DNA from: Spongospora subterranea f. sp. subterranea
Taxonomy: Eukaryota; Endomyxa: Phytomyxea; Phytomyxea; Plasmodiophorida
DNA: 64,000 bases
NCBI GenBank assembly: GCA_049724395.1
Contig: JAUGWO010000248.1
Coordinates: 1-64,000, forward strand
Reading direction: 5' to 3'
The translations under genes were made by a program, and so were the position numbers. Positions 60,780 to 64,000 of the stretch are shown piece after piece. Each line of letters begins with the position of its first letter. The stretch's first letter is position 1. The notes under the pieces were generated by a model. It was not told the origin of the DNA. It saw only the letters and a list, made by a program, of their open reading frames with translations, and searched no databases.

Positions 60780-61610
60780 CTCGGTTTCATAAAAATGATT
60801 GTCAGAACTGTAGGTCTTGCGCTTCCAAGAATGGGTTTGGAGCACTCGGGAGTTGTCGGTGGCGTAAGTAGTGGGTTGCTGTTGAGTTACTAACAGGACT
60901 TGATTTAAATCCCCATGTGTCGCCATTGAAGGCTTCGGGCAGTCGTACTCTTGGTTCTCGAACCGATATTTGTATTTGCTGTTGCATTTGTTTATGTTGG
61001 AACAATAACGTCTGTACTGACGCTGTAATTACTCGATTAATGCTGTTTGATCTTGTTGGCAGAACTGGAATTAAACCACTAGAAAAGAGACATGGCTTGG
61101 GGATTTGATTATACTATTAAAGACTGGGGCTAGGCAAGGCGTCTGTGAATGGGCAACTAGTAGTGACTCGGGCTGGGCAAGGTGTCTAAGAATGGGCGAG
61201 GGACCAAAAAAGATCAGGGGTGTAGGCCGAAGTAGGTCAAGGACGAGATGAGCACTGGTGGGGGGTCCGACACCAGAGGGTACTTGATCGTCCAGATCTT
61301 TGTTGAAAATTTGAAAATGGCACGATTTTGAACTTCTGGCGTTAGGATCTGACCTGGTTGATGGGTTGTACAGTTGTCAGTTGTACTTGATCCAGCGTTT
61401 ACGTTCACTCTCGATTCCTTGTTCGCGCTGTTTAGATTGTTGTTTCATGCTGTGTGTGCTATATACAGTGTACAGTAACGCTGTAACAGTACAGTACATT
61501 CATGTCAGTCATGTCTAACACGATAACGTGATGGGGCCAATGGCACTGTGGATGCTGTTTCATTGTCGTAAATGATTTCGCGAACAACAATTGTCGTCGC
61601 CGTGATAGTC
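60780..61610. other. Spacer before INTS14, with a short duplication
   Basis: No coding pattern. A 43-bp direct duplication lies at 61122-61208. The last 100-200 bases should hold the INTS14 promoter; no TATA box is obvious. Confidence 0.5.
61122..61208. repeat. 43-bp tandem duplication
   Basis: GACTGGGGCTAGGCAAGGCG at 61122 and GACTCGGGCTGGGCAAGGTG at 61165 begin two similar copies, each ending in GAATGGGC plus a short spacer. Confidence 0.75.
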
Positions 61611-61612
61611 GC

Positions 61613-64000
61613 ATGCCAACCATTTTGCTCGTATCCGCGTCGCTGTCGCTGCTGCAATCCGACGGAAGTCCCGACCGATGCCGCAAGGATGTGATGCAGC
61701 TGATGCTGCTGCATCTGCTCAAACGGGTCCCTGCCCATGACTTAATCGCACTCTACGAGTTCAGTGCCCACGAGACTTTATGTTCGGTGCCATTTACGGA
61801 CGATCATTCTAACGTCAGAAAAAGGGTTTATCAGATCCCGTTGCATGAACGCTATCCCATCGGTAGAGTCTTACTTATTTCATCGCCTCAGTTGTCAACC
61901 TATTTCTGGTGTTCGTTTTCTGTTATCGCTGTACCTCGTTTTTATAATGTGGTGTTTCAAATAAATCAATCATTTTTCTTTTAAAATGTATTTGACAGTT
62001 TATTAGGACCAGCTTTGGAAAAGGTTGTTGATGAAGTAGCATATGCGTTTCCAATTCGTTCCAGGATTCAAATCATTGTGATTACGGATGGCCGTCTTCT
62101 CCATGGATGGGAGCAATGCCGGTTTCGTCAGGTCACCGATGCTGTCGACGACAATGACTTCACGTTACAATCAATTGAAAAATTGAACGCGTTCGCTCTG
62201 AAAATTCATGAACGGTTCTCAAAAATATACATAACTTCTTCGATTTCTTATGTTCTCCGCTACAGTTAATGGCTTATTGTTTCGAGTTTTTTTTTCCCAC
62301 ATGGTTAGCTTTTTTACCTGTTTTGATTATACATATTTTTTTTTCGCCACGCCATATCCTTCGCTTTTTAATTGTGCTTTATAGGTATGCGATGCAGCTG
62401 CATGTGATCTGCTTTGGAGATCGGTTTGATACTCAGATTGACGATGGCGAATACGAACGACTGGTCTGTTCAGGTGGCGGAAGCCTATGTATGTTTTGTT
62501 TGTGTTTTCCTTTCATTCAAACGTGGAGTTTTCACTCAATAAGTAAATCAACAAAACTGCCATGGTATTTTAGCTTTGGTTGTTTTGAAGTAAAGTGAGC
62601 ATTGGAGCTCTTTATTTGATCATTTGTTTCGAAGCAAGTAAATTAATTTTTGACCAAACGTTGAGCAAAATATACCAAGTCTTACATCAAAATGGTGTGT
62701 CCCGGTTAACTGTGAACGCATTTAGGTTTCATAGAAATGCCGACCTCGTCAATCAAGTCCCACATTGACAGTTTTGCTGACGTTGTTTATCCAACATATT
62801 CGGTTAGTAATGTGGATTCGTTTTGCACAAGTCGTTGCGGATGTTTGTGCTGCAACGCATAAACCTGGATTTTCTTTGATTTGGCATTCAGCAAGTCTAT
62901 CATCTTCTTTGCGACGAAATTTCTTGTGTAAACTCGTGATGATGTCGTTCTCAATTTTTGCTTGTTCAGCCCATTTCACTTTTGTTTTGATTATCGTTTT
63001 TCTCGAAAAGTAGTTTTGAGAAACGTATAATTAATTGTGTTCTTTTACGAGTGTTCTACAATATGCGCTTTACCATACCTTTTTTCAGCTAACCTGGCTC
63101 TCTCACAGGGTGTTCTACTTATTGGGTCCGCTCCGGTTTTCTCATTTCGATCAGATCCTGATCCTTGCACGTTGTCATTCGGTTCTGGGCTGTCATGGAG
63201 TACAAATGTCGTCGTTCAGGGATTTCTGCCCACCTCTGATGCTACTTGTGCCCCAATGTCTAGGCATACGCTTGAGTCTATTGATCCGGTTGCTTTCAAT
63301 TCATTTCTGTCGGCGTTGCGCCAAACGGACCGTGTAGCACTGGTAAGAATTGTCAGCTTCCCGTAATGCCAGTATTTTGCATTCAATAATTGAGTTTTGA
63401 ATTACCTCTGGGTCTAAATATTTGGTATCGCATGTCGTGACGACACATTTGCCTGTTGTTTTCAAAGTCTTAAAGAATCTCGTTTTGGACCAGGTTTCCC
63501 TGAATGGGTCCAGTTCGTGGCTTGGATTGATTCGACCCGTCCCTCCATCTTTGCTGGTTCTGGACGTTTTGGTGCCGTCATCTACATTGCCCTGGCTGAA
63601 TGATTCATTGACGGCGTTAGATTATGCCCCGCCTCACGATTCTTCCCAATCTTTACCTAAAGGTTGAACCAACAGCAAATTTGTTTTTTGTCTTTTGTTT
63701 ACAATGTTTTTTAGTCGTTCCGCCGGCCTCGTATTTCTTACAGCATAATGGTCAAGAGCGGATAACCATAAATCATGTCGCAGTTCAGCGCGACTTTGCT
63801 TTGATCGTTAAGCTGTTACATAGCGAAGGCGCTGATGACGCTCTCCAGGAATTGACTGCACTCTGCGATGAAATGAGGAATCGGGCGCGACGATTCTGTT
63901 GCCCATCCTTGTTGGTTGCGCTGGTGTCTTTACTTAACTCCGAAGTTGACCTAATATCGCCATCATTAAAAGAACGGTGGCTCATCCCAATGGTACAACG
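61613..64000 (+). CDS. INTS14: Integrator complex subunit 14 (VWA-domain protein), 3' end beyond the window
   Basis: Exon 1 (61613-61862) opens a von Willebrand A domain: MPTILLVSASLSLLQ sits where INTS14 has MPTVVVMDVSLSM, followed by HDLIALYEFSAHETLCSVPF. Exons 62007-62214 (ALEKVVDEV, IQIIVITDGRLLHG) and 62385-62488 (MQLHVICFGDRFD) continue it in frame. Later exons give PTSSIKSHIDSFADVVYPTY (near 62740-62798), VVVQGFLPTSDATCAPMSRHT (63210-63290), LPWLNDSLTALDYAPP (near 63590-63640) and a C-terminal helical part (QRDFALIVKLLHSEGADDAL) up to the window edge, all in the order seen in animal INTS14. The first metal-site motif DxSxS reads SASLS, so the MIDAS Asp is missing, which suggests a non-metal-binding VWA fold. 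INTS14 with INTS13 and INTS10 forms a nucleic-acid-binding arm of Integrator, which cuts nascent RNA in the nucleus. Confidence 0.85.

Noticed and set aside
62749-62979. A 76-codon minus-strand frame rich in charged residues.
   Set aside because: It lies in an intron or exon edge of INTS14, has no family match, and codes in the wrong direction.

Overview
The window is nuclear DNA from a eukaryote, most likely a unicellular one. Genes on both strands are cut by short GT-AG introns, mostly 50-65 bp. The standard code fits: spliced reading frames of several genes stay open over all joints and match conserved families. The gene set (Integrator subunit 14, GINS subunit PSF2, TMEM120, TMEM18-like, a kinesin, an F-box protein, a CDF metal transporter, a channel-like adenylate/guanylate cyclase) is broadly eukaryotic. 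I could not place the organism more exactly. The cyclase type and the Ty3/gypsy, tyrosine-recombinase and DDE elements recall protists such as stramenopiles, chytrid-like fungi or algae, but that is only an impression.

Layout. 1-5.4 kb: a LINE on the minus strand (zinc knuckles, OTU-like protease, APE endonuclease, reverse transcriptase), running off the left edge, with an AACCGGTTT-rich repeat just beyond its 5' side. 5.6-14 kb: gene-poor DNA holding three genes for predicted secreted proteins (a coiled-coil protein, a small His-rich peptide, a glycoprotein) and a scrap of a second LINE. 14.4-19.5 kb: a TMEM18-like gene, an unidentified exon, a 55-bp satellite array and a CDF transporter with at least ten exons. 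20.8-24.6 kb: an 11-exon cyclase with a four-segment voltage-sensor-like N-terminus. 25.1-31.2 kb: TMEM120, a C2H2 zinc-finger gene, an unresolved minus-strand gene and a FAR1-like DNA-binding protein. 31.8-37.3 kb: a kinesin with a long coiled-coil tail. 37.8-45.6 kb: an LRR protein, an AT-rich foreign-looking patch, and a secreted glucose/sorbosone-dehydrogenase protein with PKD and FN3 domains. 46.7-49.4 kb: an F-box gene and PSF2.

From 49.4 to 61 kb the window is dominated by mobile DNA: a badly decayed Ty3/gypsy fossil, a secreted repeat-bearing protein gene, an AT-rich HNH endonuclease relic, a Mutator-like element with both terminal inverted repeats, a tyrosine-recombinase relic that starts right at the Mutator-like element's edge, and a decayed DDE transposase. 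The window closes inside an INTS14 gene on the plus strand.

Most host genes here are unrelated housekeeping genes and do not form a pathway. The points of most interest are the pore-less voltage-sensor/cyclase fusion, the cluster of secreted proteins in repeat-rich gene-poor DNA, the LINE with an OTU domain, and the nested element zone at 55.6-60.8 kb next to an orphan FAR1-like protein that may be a tamed transposase part.
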